The notes under the pieces were generated by a model. It made no database searches and was not told where the DNA came from. It was given only the letters and a program-made list of their open reading frames with translations. From contig JAHFCV010000038.1 in the NCBI GenBank assembly GCA_023249275.1, positions 3,568 to 15,061 of the forward strand: a DNA stretch of 11,494 nucleotides, read 5' to 3'. The translations under genes and the position numbers were made by a program. Of the stretch, positions 6,004 through 11,494 are shown in pieces. The stretch is from Candidatus Methanoperedens sp. (lineage in GTDB: Archaea > Halobacteriota > Methanosarcinia > Methanosarcinales > Methanoperedenaceae). How positions within the stretch are numbered: the first letter of the stretch is position 1; every line of letters begins with the position of its first letter.

Positions 6004-6041
6004 AATTATGGTTAAGAGCGCCATACTTTGTCTTGAATCTG

Positions 6042-6632
6042 TTACCTGCGACGGTATTTTTCTATGGTTTTATCAATTGGTTTTATACACTTACCGAGAG
6101 TGTTCAAGTTCTCAATGAAGATATCGATGATATCGATGAAATCGCCTTGCCTCAGAGCATTTTTTAACTCCTCTCGCTGTGGGATATAAAAACCAATGGT
6201 TCTCTTTCCCCACTTTTCAATCTGTGATGGAAATATATTTTTTACCTCTTTGCATATAGTATCATTAAATTTATCTAAGTCGATACCTAAATTTTTTATA
6301 TTTTCTGTCCAAATATAAGCATGTGGGTCATAATCTCCATGACCAATAATACTGTCGAAGTCAATACTCGAAAGTCCGAAACCTATAAAATTCCACTTAT
6401 CTTCATTCCCACATTTCCACGATTTTTTATGTACAGATACGTCTTTTGCATTTTTCTCTGGATAAAACATAATCTCGAACTCATCGTGGTTCCACCAATC
6501 CCATTTCTCTTTTATCTTTTCTTCTATTAAATCTTGATATCTTGAATAAAGCTTCTCAACCACCTTCCTACACTCAACTACATTTTCCCATCTTTTAAGC
6601 AAATATAATTCTTCTTCATTAAATTGTGCCAT
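6042..6632 (-). CDS. Uncharacterised 196-aa protein coupled to the PD-(D/E)XK nuclease
   Basis: I do not recognise this protein. It is rich in tryptophan, aspartate and lysine, with a WDWWNHDEFEIMFYP stretch (about 44-58), a GFGLSSIDFDSIIGHGDYDPHAYIW segment (about 84-108), and no signal peptide or membrane helix. Its ATG at 6632 follows the stop codon of the upstream nuclease with no intervening base. Its Shine-Dalgarno, AAGGAGGAG, lies in the last codons of that gene, so the two are translationally coupled. It could correspond to the C-terminal half of the longer single-chain PDDEXK_4-type proteins, split off as its own gene, or be a dedicated partner or specificity subunit. Both ideas are inference. 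Confidence 0.75.
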   Translation of the reverse strand: MAQFNEEELYLLKRWENVVECRKVVEKLYSRYQDLIEEKIKEKWDWWNHDEFEIMFYPEKNAKDVSVHKKSWKCGNEDKWNFIGFGLSSIDFDSIIGHGDYDPHAYIWTENIKNLGIDLDKFNDTICKEVKNIFPSQIEKWGKRTIGFYIPQREELKNALRQGDFIDIIDIFIENLNTLGKCIKPIDKTIEKYRRR

Positions 6633-7319
6633 TTACTCCTCCTTCATACGTATGATGTAATTCTCAACGACATATAAATACTGTTCAGCCACCCACTTAG
6701 CACGTTCTGCTTTGGCGTTATCCTCAAATGTTTTTATAGCCTGCGCAACCTGTCTCCAAGATAAAGCCTTGAACTTCCTTGCATTTTCTGGCAATTCGCC
6801 ACTTGGTGTAAGGTATAAAGCATGTGTGTTTTCGGGTTTTACTCTATAGCGTACTCTTTTTTTCTCTAAATCTCTCGTTTCACGCTCTAATTGTTTCTCA
6901 CCCTCGGCAGCATTAACTTTGTTCTCAATGTGAATAAGGAATTCCGATTTATCCCCTTTGATTTCTATATCAATCTGTGACTCATCGTGCCGTACTTCAG
7001 TTTCTACTTTGTATGATTTTTTGGCATACTCCACAGGCAATTCAGCATATTCAAGGAAATACTTGAAAAATAAGCTACCTTGGGCGTGCTCCAATTCAGG
7101 GTTAAGAAGCCATGCAAGGAATTTACTATGTCTCACTTCATCGTATTTGAAATCAAGAATTTCAAAGACATTTATATCATCTGCTGTAGTTCTCTGGCTT
7201 CTGATTCGACTCTTTCTTGCCTCTACAAATCCATCGAGAAATCTCTCAAAATCAACTCTATTGTTAACCTCTCGGTTATGAATTTCTACGAACCCATCAA
7301 GTAGTTCTTTTATTGTCAT
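6633..7319 (-). CDS. PD-(D/E)XK nuclease superfamily protein (PDDEXK_4-like)
   Basis: Numbered from the ATG at 7319, this is 228 residues. FEILDFKYDEVRHSKFLAWLLNP (about 53-74, with R63-H64-S65-K66-F67) is the N-terminal hallmark of the PDDEXK_4 family. The catalytic core follows: acidic D117 in SQIDIEIKG, then E132-N-K134 in FLIHIENKV, and the downstream EKQLERE helix with Q143. Such proteins are widespread in accessory and defence regions of archaea and bacteria, but their targets are mostly unknown. A TTG at 7328 and a GTG at 7325 are also in frame. The gene is transcribed first in a two-gene unit with the 196-residue ORF, from a likely promoter at 7359-7367. A perfect palindrome, AATTCTTAAGAATT (7327-7340), lies in the leader. 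Confidence 0.82.
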   Translation of the reverse strand: MTIKELLDGFVEIHNREVNNRVDFERFLDGFVEARKSRIRSQRTTADDINVFEILDFKYDEVRHSKFLAWLLNPELEHAQGSLFFKYFLEYAELPVEYAKKSYKVETEVRHDESQIDIEIKGDKSEFLIHIENKVNAAEGEKQLERETRDLEKKRVRYRVKPENTHALYLTPSGELPENARKFKALSWRQVAQAIKTFEDNAKAERAKWVAEQYLYVVENYIIRMKEE

Positions 7320-7326
7320 GACCACC

Positions 7327-7340
7327 AATTCTTAAGAATT
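7327..7340. promoter_or_regulatory. 14-bp perfect palindrome at the nuclease promoter
   Basis: AATTCTTAAGAATT is perfectly self-complementary and lies just before the nuclease start, at the transcription start predicted from the TATA box at 7359-7367. This is a typical place for a repressor site. No regulator is encoded next to it, so the binding protein is unknown. An AT-rich palindrome could also occur by chance. Confidence 0.45.
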
Positions 7341-7358
7341 ATTGTTTGTGCCAATAAT

Positions 7359-7367
7359 AAATATATA
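7359..7367 (-). promoter_or_regulatory. TATA-like box of the nuclease operon
   Basis: On the minus strand AGAGAAAG followed by TATATATTTATT is a good archaeal BRE/TATA match. The predicted transcription start, about 7338, falls in the palindrome and gives a leader of about 19 bases to the ATG at 7319. Confidence 0.55.
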
Positions 7368-7426
7368 CTTTCTCTTCTGGATTAAGTCATCCTCAAAATC
7401 CACGTGCTATACACGGCGACTTGGAT

Positions 7427-7490
7427 AAATACTTATGATGCCCGCTACTGTGCCGTATTTACCGTATTTATGCATAATTACTTATGACGC
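7427..7490. repeat. Short direct repeats in the gap between the nuclease and prenyltransferase genes
   Basis: CCGTATTTA is repeated in tandem (7453-7461, 7462-7470). Around it a 15-mer of the type AAWTACTTATGAYGC occurs twice (7427-7441, 7476-7490), with two differences. I see no gene or convincing terminator in this 200-bp gap. The repeats could be regulatory sites or degraded insertion remains. Confidence 0.45.
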
Positions 7491-7528
7491 TATGTATAAT
7501 ACGACATTTTTCAATCCGAGATTAGTGA

Positions 7529-8419
7529 CTACACCATCACATCCGCCACCGTAAACACCAGCAAGCACAGACTCACCGCCGCATTCACATTACGCCACGT
7601 ATCCATAAAGAACGCCACAGGAATATTCTCAAAATTATCAGCCTTCACAAGCGTATGCTCATACAAAATCAAAAGCGCAATAACCACCAGCCCAACCTTA
7701 AAAACAACCCCAAGCTTCAGCACAAACATCAACCCCACAAGCAGCGCCAGCATAAGGACGTGCGCCGCGAACGATAAATTAAGCGCCGTTTTCACACCGA
7801 AAACGGAAGGAATTGAATAAAGCTTATTCTTCTTATCAAAATCAAGGTCAAGAAGCGAATAAATCATATCAAACCCCGCAACCCACAAAGTTACCACAAA
7901 CAATAGCAGGAGCATCGCGCTCTCAGGCGCACCAAAAGGATAAGAAAAAACACCTGTTACGGCAAGCCAGCCTCCCACGGGCGCATAGCCGAGATTCAGC
8001 CCCAGCACGAAATGCGATACGGGAAAGAACCTTTTAAGATACGGGTAAATGATTGACGTAACAGGAATGATGGGCGAAAGTACAAGGCACAGCGGATTTA
8101 ATTTGTAAGCTGAATAGAACAGCAGGAAATAAGACACAATAATAATCCCCCATACTTCGCGCAGGGCAATCTTACCAGACGGCAATTCACGGTTTGCAGT
8201 CCTCGGGTTCTTCGCATCAATCTCCTTATCAACAAGATTATTCAGCGCCATAGCCGCGCTGCGCGCCCCGATGAACGCCAGTCCCACCCAGAAGAGGATG
8301 CGAAGCTCTGGAACTCCCCGGCTTGCCAAGAAAGCGCCAAGATAGGCAAAAGGAATAGCGAACAGGCTGTGTTTGAGCACCACAAAATCCGAATATAATC
8401 TCAATTTAGCAAGCATCAC
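7529..8419 (-). CDS. mqnP: UbiA-superfamily prenyltransferase, MqnP-like (menaquinone pathway)
   Basis: This is an integral membrane aromatic prenyltransferase of about 296 residues with around eight or nine hydrophobic helices. Both Asp-rich motifs that bind the Mg-prenyl diphosphate are present: N60-N61-x2-D64-x3-D68 in NNLVDKEIDAKNPRTANRELPSG, and D191-x3-D195 in GFDMIYSLLDLDFDKKNKLYSIPSVFG. The DAKNPRTA and GFDMIY...FD...LYSIP versions are those of the MqnP/UbiA-like group of the futalosine menaquinone route, rather than proteobacterial UbiA (which has GYDTQYA) or geranylgeranylglyceryl phosphate synthases. The product would be prenylated 6-hydroxy-2-naphthoate or its carboxylate. No other men/mqn gene is in the window, so the pathway assignment is inferred. 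The start is GTG at 8419 or ATG at 8416. The gene is divergent from the GPN GTPase across 41 bases. Confidence 0.85.
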   Translation of the reverse strand: MMLAKLRLYSDFVVLKHSLFAIPFAYLGAFLASRGVPELRILFWVGLAFIGARSAAMALNNLVDKEIDAKNPRTANRELPSGKIALREVWGIIIVSYFLLFYSAYKLNPLCLVLSPIIPVTSIIYPYLKRFFPVSHFVLGLNLGYAPVGGWLAVTGVFSYPFGAPESAMLLLLFVVTLWVAGFDMIYSLLDLDFDKKNKLYSIPSVFGVKTALNLSFAAHVLMLALLVGLMFVLKLGVVFKVGLVVIALLILYEHTLVKADNFENIPVAFFMDTWRNVNAAVSLCLLVFTVADVMV

Positions 8420-8431
8420 AAATCTTTTCTC

Positions 8432-8451
8432 TTATCACCGATATTATCACC
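8432..8451. promoter_or_regulatory. Divergent prenyltransferase/GTPase intergenic region with a repeated TTATCACC
   Basis: TTATCACC occurs at 8432-8439 and 8444-8451. On the minus strand this reads GGTGATAA twice, which could serve as Shine-Dalgarno-like sequence or TATA-like sequence (GATAATATC) for the prenyltransferase. Only 41 bases separate the two divergent starts, so both promoters must be compact. The exact elements are uncertain. Confidence 0.35.
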
Positions 8452-8460
8452 CTGATACAA

Positions 8461-9225
8461 ATGATTAACCTTTACTTTATCGGCTCAGCCGGCAGCGGCA
8501 AATCCTCGCTCACAGGCGCCTTTGCTGGATGGATGCAGAACCAGGGATATAACGCAATCACGGTGAACCTTGATCCGGGGATTGAAAATGCACCTTACGT
8601 TCCTGATGTGGATATCCGTGACTGGATTAAATTGCGCGATATCATGCAGGAACACGGCGTTGGACCAAATGGTGCGCAGATTATAGCAGCAGACATGCTC
8701 GCCCTGAATATTAATGAAATGAAAGAGATAATCGAGAGCTATGAGACGGAATATGTTATTTTCGACACCCCGGGTCAGATGGAATTATTTGTCCTTCGCC
8801 AATCGGGAAAATACTTAATCGATGAACTCGGCGCTGACAAATCCATAATCGGCTTTCTTTATGATCCTGTGATTTCGAAAACTCCGGCAGGCTTTATCTC
8901 ATTGATGCTTCAGGCGGCTTCGGTACAGGTCAGGTTTAATATTCCCTTTCTGGGTGTCCTTACCAAATCCGATTTGCTGCCAGATGAGGAACGTGAAAAA
9001 ATATTGAACTGGAGCACGGATTTAATGGCGCTTGAAGATGCAATCCATGATGAGCGCCCTACTTTTAGCAGCCAGTTGAGTATCGGGTTTTTGTCGGCGC
9101 TAAAATCGCTTGGCGCATCTCAAAAAATAGTTCCGGTCTCATCAAAGTATGGCTCAGGCATGGAAGATATATATAATACTGCCCAGCAGGTTTTCTGTGG
9201 CGGCGAAGACCTGAGCAAGGATTGA
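8461..9225 (+). CDS. GPN-loop GTPase (PAB0955-like ATP/GTP-binding protein)
   Basis: This complete 254-residue protein has the Walker A G8-x4-GKS (GSAGSGKSS, 8-16), DPG and DIRD switch residues (38-54), and the family-defining Gly-Pro-Asn loop G68-P69-N70 in HGVGPNGAQ. It also has D102-TPGQ (G3), T168-KSD (G4) and VSSKYGSGM (G5). GPN-loop GTPases are homodimers in archaea; in eukaryotes they assist assembly of RNA polymerase II, and a comparable chaperone-like role is assumed here. The protein is cytosolic. The ATG is the first codon of the open stretch and has no visible Shine-Dalgarno, so translation is probably leaderless. The DUF5350-like and PAP2 genes follow on the same strand. Confidence 0.93.
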   Translation: MINLYFIGSAGSGKSSLTGAFAGWMQNQGYNAITVNLDPGIENAPYVPDVDIRDWIKLRDIMQEHGVGPNGAQIIAADMLALNINEMKEIIESYETEYVIFDTPGQMELFVLRQSGKYLIDELGADKSIIGFLYDPVISKTPAGFISLMLQAASVQVRFNIPFLGVLTKSDLLPDEEREKILNWSTDLMALEDAIHDERPTFSSQLSIGFLSALKSLGASQKIVPVSSKYGSGMEDIYNTAQQVFCGGEDLSKD

Positions 9226-9237
9226 AAAGGGGAAAGG

Positions 9238-9245
9238 TATATGAA
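9238..9245 (+). promoter_or_regulatory. Possible TATA box for the DUF5350-like gene
   Basis: GGGGAAAGG followed by TATATGAA resembles a BRE/TATA pair 12 bases after the GTPase stop. Transcription would start near 9267, leaving a leader of about 30 bases that contains GGAGGA at 9281-9286. Confidence 0.4.
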
Positions 9246-9296
9246 TAAATGGAAGTATTGTGGAGTCAAACAAATACATTGGAGGATATAGATTAC

Positions 9297-9473
9297 ATGG
9301 GAAAAACAGGCACAACAAAATGGGGCAGGGTAAAAGGCAGAAAAGGGAATGTCATAATGGTCCCTGAAGCCGAACTCAGTCACAAGCGCCCCGGTCCTGC
9401 GCAGAGATACACGTCATCAGGCGCAAAGCGCAAGAAGATAGCGCGCTCGCCAAAAGCACTTGTTAAGGCGTAA
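9297..9473 (+). CDS. Small basic DUF5350-like archaeal protein
   Basis: This 58-residue protein has about 16 Lys/Arg. It begins MGKTGTTKWGRVKGRKGNV and ends with a conserved-looking SHKRPGPAQRYTSSGAKRKK and SPKALVK segment. From memory, it matches the DUF5350 family of small proteins in methanogens and relatives. The strongly basic, glycine- and serine-containing make-up suggests RNA or ribosome binding, which is inference. I choose the ATG at 9297 because GGAGGA (9281-9286) lies 10 bases ahead and homologues are expected to start MGKTG. An in-frame ATG at 9249 would add 16 residues that look unlike coding sequence. A T-run follows the stop (9475-9480). Confidence 0.8.
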   Translation: MGKTGTTKWGRVKGRKGNVIMVPEAELSHKRPGPAQRYTSSGAKRKKIARSPKALVKA

Positions 9474-9482
9474 TTTTTTGAA
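9474..9482 (+). terminator. T-rich terminator after the DUF5350-like gene
   Basis: AATTTTTTG directly after the TAA stop gives an oligo-T run of six. This is enough for archaeal intrinsic termination. No hairpin is visible. Confidence 0.35.
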
Positions 9483-9524
9483 ATTAGATGGATTGCCTCT
9501 GGCATTCTATCTTCGGTTTCTGAC

Positions 9525-10400
9525 ATGACGTTAGAACCTGCTCAATTCTTTTTCAGCGAAAACGTCAATATTTATCTCCAGAGTCTTGGAACTCCTTTCC
9601 TTGATATATTATTTAAAGCCGTATCCAATGTTTTCAGCGAGCCGGTGTATATTTTTCTTGCATCGCTCATATTCTGGTGCTATAACAAAAAAACTGGCAT
9701 AAGGGTAATGTACGTTGTCCTTTTTTCAGCATTCACAGCAATTTTAACAAAAAACCTGTTCGGTATGCCAAGACCGCCTGAGTATCTTCATAAAATAGAG
9801 GAGAATGGATCCGGTTTCCCCAGTGGACATGCACTGTTATCATCAAGTTTTTGGGGATATATTGGATACCGGACTAAAGACCGGCTGATAGTTGTTGCGG
9901 GCATATTAGTGATTTTATCCGTATCCTTATCACGAATTTATCTGGGCGTCCACTATGCCGGCGATATTGTGGGCGGGATTATATTCGGGCTTTTGGCGGC
10001 ATTAGTTTTTGTTAAAGCAGAATCCGGCATAGCAAACAGACTGGAAAAACTGGACCGCAGTTCAAAATATATTGTTGCTGTGAGCATCCCTGTAATAATG
10101 CTGATATTAGCATTCATGCAGCGTGGTCTTATGAAAGAACAGGTTGAGATAGGACTTGTGATGGGCGGGATTGGTATTGGTTATCTTCTGGAGGAAGAAC
10201 GTGTCAGGTTTGCGGATGCCGGCAATAATAAGCAGAGGATTAGAAGAGCGGTTATCGGAACCGTGGTAGTGGGAATCATTTATTTGATTACAAGTATGCT
10301 GCTTCTGGTAAATCCGGGTTTTGTATTTTTGAAGTATTCTTCACTTGGATTTGCTTCCACATTTATTGTCCCATGGGTATTTACAAGGATGGAAGTTTAA
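9525..10400 (+). CDS. PAP2 family membrane phosphatase
   Basis: This 291-residue polytopic membrane protein carries the full three-part PAP2/lipid phosphatase signature: K76-x6-R83-P84 (KNLFGMPRP), P99-S100-G101-H102 (GFPSGHA), and S136-R137-x5-H143-x3-D147 (SRIYLGVHYAGD). H102 and H143 would be the catalytic histidines. Likely membrane segments are at about 41-52, 60-78, 121-136, 145-162, 182-198, 207-222, 240-262 and 270-288; the extra C-terminal helices make it longer than minimal PAP2 proteins. Probable substrates are polyprenyl or phospholipid phosphates, for instance recycling of the dolichol-type carrier; the exact one cannot be told from sequence. Spacing to the upstream gene is 51 bases. 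It converges on the proline dehydrogenase with 22 bases between stops. Confidence 0.88.
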   Translation: MTLEPAQFFFSENVNIYLQSLGTPFLDILFKAVSNVFSEPVYIFLASLIFWCYNKKTGIRVMYVVLFSAFTAILTKNLFGMPRPPEYLHKIEENGSGFPSGHALLSSSFWGYIGYRTKDRLIVVAGILVILSVSLSRIYLGVHYAGDIVGGIIFGLLAALVFVKAESGIANRLEKLDRSSKYIVAVSIPVIMLILAFMQRGLMKEQVEIGLVMGGIGIGYLLEEERVRFADAGNNKQRIRRAVIGTVVVGIIYLITSMLLLVNPGFVFLKYSSLGFASTFIVPWVFTRMEV

Positions 10401-10431
10401 AAAAAGAATAATCCACCATTTTTTAAAAATC
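10395..10431. terminator. A/T-rich convergent termination zone
   Basis: Between the two converging stop codons, GTTTAAAAAAAGAA (10395-10408) gives a T-run for the minus strand. ATTTTTTAAAAAT (10419-10431) gives one for the plus strand. Both transcripts could end here without a hairpin. Confidence 0.4.
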
Positions 10432-11358
10432 AAAAATCGACCTGAATATCAGCAGTATATTTCGCTTCCTTTCCCTTATCCTGCGCACAGAGTAAGGAAA
10501 CCAGTTCTTGCCGTAAGGTATGTAATCAACTATTGTAAGACTTTTTTTGACAAGCTCATTTTTTAACTCATCTCTCACTCCCAAAAGCATCTGGAATTCA
10601 AGCTTCTTCTTGTGGGCTTTGTTTGCCTCAAGCGCCTCGTTAATAAGCAGCTCGTCATGGGTTGCAACCGCAAAATACGGGCTTTTGTAGAAGAGGTATG
10701 CCATGAGTTTTGAGAAATTAATTGTTATATCTGTCCGGCTTGTGTATGCTATATCGCTTTTTTCGGTGTAAGCGCCTTTGACAAGACGGATGATTCCGCC
10801 AGCGGCTGCTATTCTCCTGACATCGCTCTCGCTTCTTTTGAGGTTGGATTGTATCGCAATGCCGGTGTTTTTGTATTTGTTGAATATCCCAAGATAAATG
10901 TCAATGGTATCTCCAGTATATGGTGAGTTCTCCATGTCTATCCAGACAAAGATGTTTTTCGAAGTTGCACTGCTTACGATTTTCTCAACATTGGATAAGC
11001 AGAGGCTCTTTTCGATCTCAAGTCCGAGTTGCGTGAGTTTGATGGAAAGTGAAGCCTTGAGCTTTGAGTTTTCTATAGCCTGAAGGATTCTGAGATTTTC
11101 CTGAACGTTCTTTTCCGCTTCTTCCGTGTTCCTGACATGCTCTCCAAGGAAATTGATTATGGCACCTATACAAACGCTATTTTCTTTTATTGCGCGTGAA
11201 ACAGCGTCGTCTAAGGTCTCGCCTGCAATCCACTGCCGCGCGAATTTTATTAAGAAGCTCATATCCCCATTCTGAAAATGAATCTGGTTATACTTAAGAG
11301 CTGCGATTGGTAGCATTGGTATGAACTGAATTTGGTTCAATGGTTTGCTTGCTTTCAT
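10423..11358 (-). CDS. Proline dehydrogenase family protein (monofunctional PRODH)
   Basis: This 311-residue FAD enzyme would oxidise L-proline to delta-1-pyrroline-5-carboxylate and pass electrons to a quinone or another acceptor. Family landmarks in order are RQWIAGETLDDAV (about 41-53), SIKLTQLGL (104-112), VWIDMENSPYTGDTIDIY (137-154), IAIQSNLKRSESD (167-179), IRLVKGAYTE (190-199), AVATHDELLINEAL (230-243), LEFQMLLGVRDEL (253-265), and the substrate-binding end YIPYGKNWFPYSVRRIRERKRN. The length agrees with stand-alone PRODH proteins. A well-placed TATA box at 11391-11399 supports the ATG at 11358; an internal ATG at 11262 (MSFLIKFARQW) would also give a plausible protein. No P5C dehydrogenase is adjacent, so the role (catabolism or redox cycling) is open. 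Confidence 0.88.
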   Translation of the reverse strand: MKASKPLNQIQFIPMLPIAALKYNQIHFQNGDMSFLIKFARQWIAGETLDDAVSRAIKENSVCIGAIINFLGEHVRNTEEAEKNVQENLRILQAIENSKLKASLSIKLTQLGLEIEKSLCLSNVEKIVSSATSKNIFVWIDMENSPYTGDTIDIYLGIFNKYKNTGIAIQSNLKRSESDVRRIAAAGGIIRLVKGAYTEKSDIAYTSRTDITINFSKLMAYLFYKSPYFAVATHDELLINEALEANKAHKKKLEFQMLLGVRDELKNELVKKSLTIVDYIPYGKNWFPYSVRRIRERKRNILLIFRSIFDF

Positions 11359-11390
11359 GTTTCATTCAGGCGCATGTATCATAACACATC

Positions 11391-11399
11391 CTTATATCC
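11391..11399. promoter_or_regulatory. Shared bidirectional TATA box between PRODH and the GTPase gene
   Basis: CTTATATCC (GGATATAAG on the other strand) is the only obvious TATA box in the 62 bases between the divergent starts. About 25 bases in each direction gives a start near 11420 for the + gene (leaderless, ATG 11421) and near 11370 for PRODH (leader of about 12 bases). Confidence 0.45.
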
Positions 11400-11420
11400 T
11401 CATGAACCATAGCGCAGAGC

Positions 11421-11494
11421 ATGGCAAGCTACCAGATGATGGTGAAGGATGTAATAAAAAAAGCCGATATCCTTCTTGAGGTAATCGACGCGCG
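11421..11494 (+). CDS. 5' end of a YlqF/MMR1-HSR1-type GTPase, truncated by window edge
   Basis: Twenty-four full codons and part of the next are visible, reading MASYQMMVKDVIKKADILLEVIDA. The VKDVIKKADILLEVIDA segment, almost certainly continuing as an R-D-P motif, is the start of the circularly permuted GTPase domain of the YlqF/NOG/Lsg1 group. These proteins act in ribosome assembly. An in-frame TGA at 11403-11405 limits the start to the ATG at 11421, or the later ATGs at 11436 and 11439. Too little is present to choose a subfamily. Confidence 0.7.
   Translation, partial: MASYQMMVKDVIKKADILLEVIDA

Noticed and set aside
6121..6138. Tandem ATATCGATG repeat
   Set aside because: It lies inside the 196-residue coding region and simply encodes the repetitive DIIDI stretch.
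5680..6649. CTCCTTCATAC shared by 5680-5690 and 6639-6649
   Set aside because: It is a single 11-bp match without extension. The second copy is explained by the ribosome binding site and the last codons of the nuclease gene.

Overview
The window looks archaeal, most likely a euryarchaeon of the Methanosarcinales type. The evidence is an Rpp21-type RNase P protein (RNase P component 4), a GPN-loop GTPase, a small basic DUF5350-like protein, and AT-rich TATA-like boxes about 25 bases ahead of many starts with short or absent leaders. An MqnP-like prenyltransferase suggests menaquinone rather than methanophenazine, so a Candidatus Methanoperedens or Archaeoglobus-like physiology is possible. This placement is inferred from gene content alone.

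Layout. Bases 1-1659 (+) hold the 3' part of a radical SAM enzyme cut by the window edge. It converges on a complete thioredoxin-fold/six-hairpin (YyaL/DUF255) protein (1674-3764, -). A DUF1059 mini-protein with a clear Shine-Dalgarno and a hairpin/T-tract terminator follows on +. The RNase P subunit gene rnp4 (4188-4487, -) comes next.

Bases 4491-7528 form a small accessory island between housekeeping genes. It holds a winged-helix/minimal nucleotidyltransferase (MntA-like) gene overlapping a HEPN (HepT-like) gene. Upstream of it lie a repeat-rich GC-rich stretch, a duplicated 51-bp copy of the start of rnp4, an orphan VapB-like antitoxin ORF, an unrecognised 196-aa ORF and a PD-(D/E)XK nuclease. 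The 51-bp direct repeats (one mismatch) bracket the MNT-HEPN module exactly. This suggests that the module arrived by an insertion or recombination event that regenerated rnp4 and cut it off from its former upstream sequence. The MNT-HEPN promoter carries two operator-like sites, TGTTC-N8-GAACA, spaced 20 bp apart over the predicted transcription start. Autoregulation by the fused winged helix is therefore likely.

From 7529 the region returns to core genes: the MqnP/UbiA-like prenyltransferase (-), then divergently the GPN-loop GTPase, the DUF5350-like gene and a PAP2-family membrane phosphatase (+). A proline dehydrogenase (10423-11358, -) follows. It appears to share one bidirectional TATA box with the last gene, the 5' end of a YlqF/MMR1-HSR1-type GTPase that runs off the right edge.
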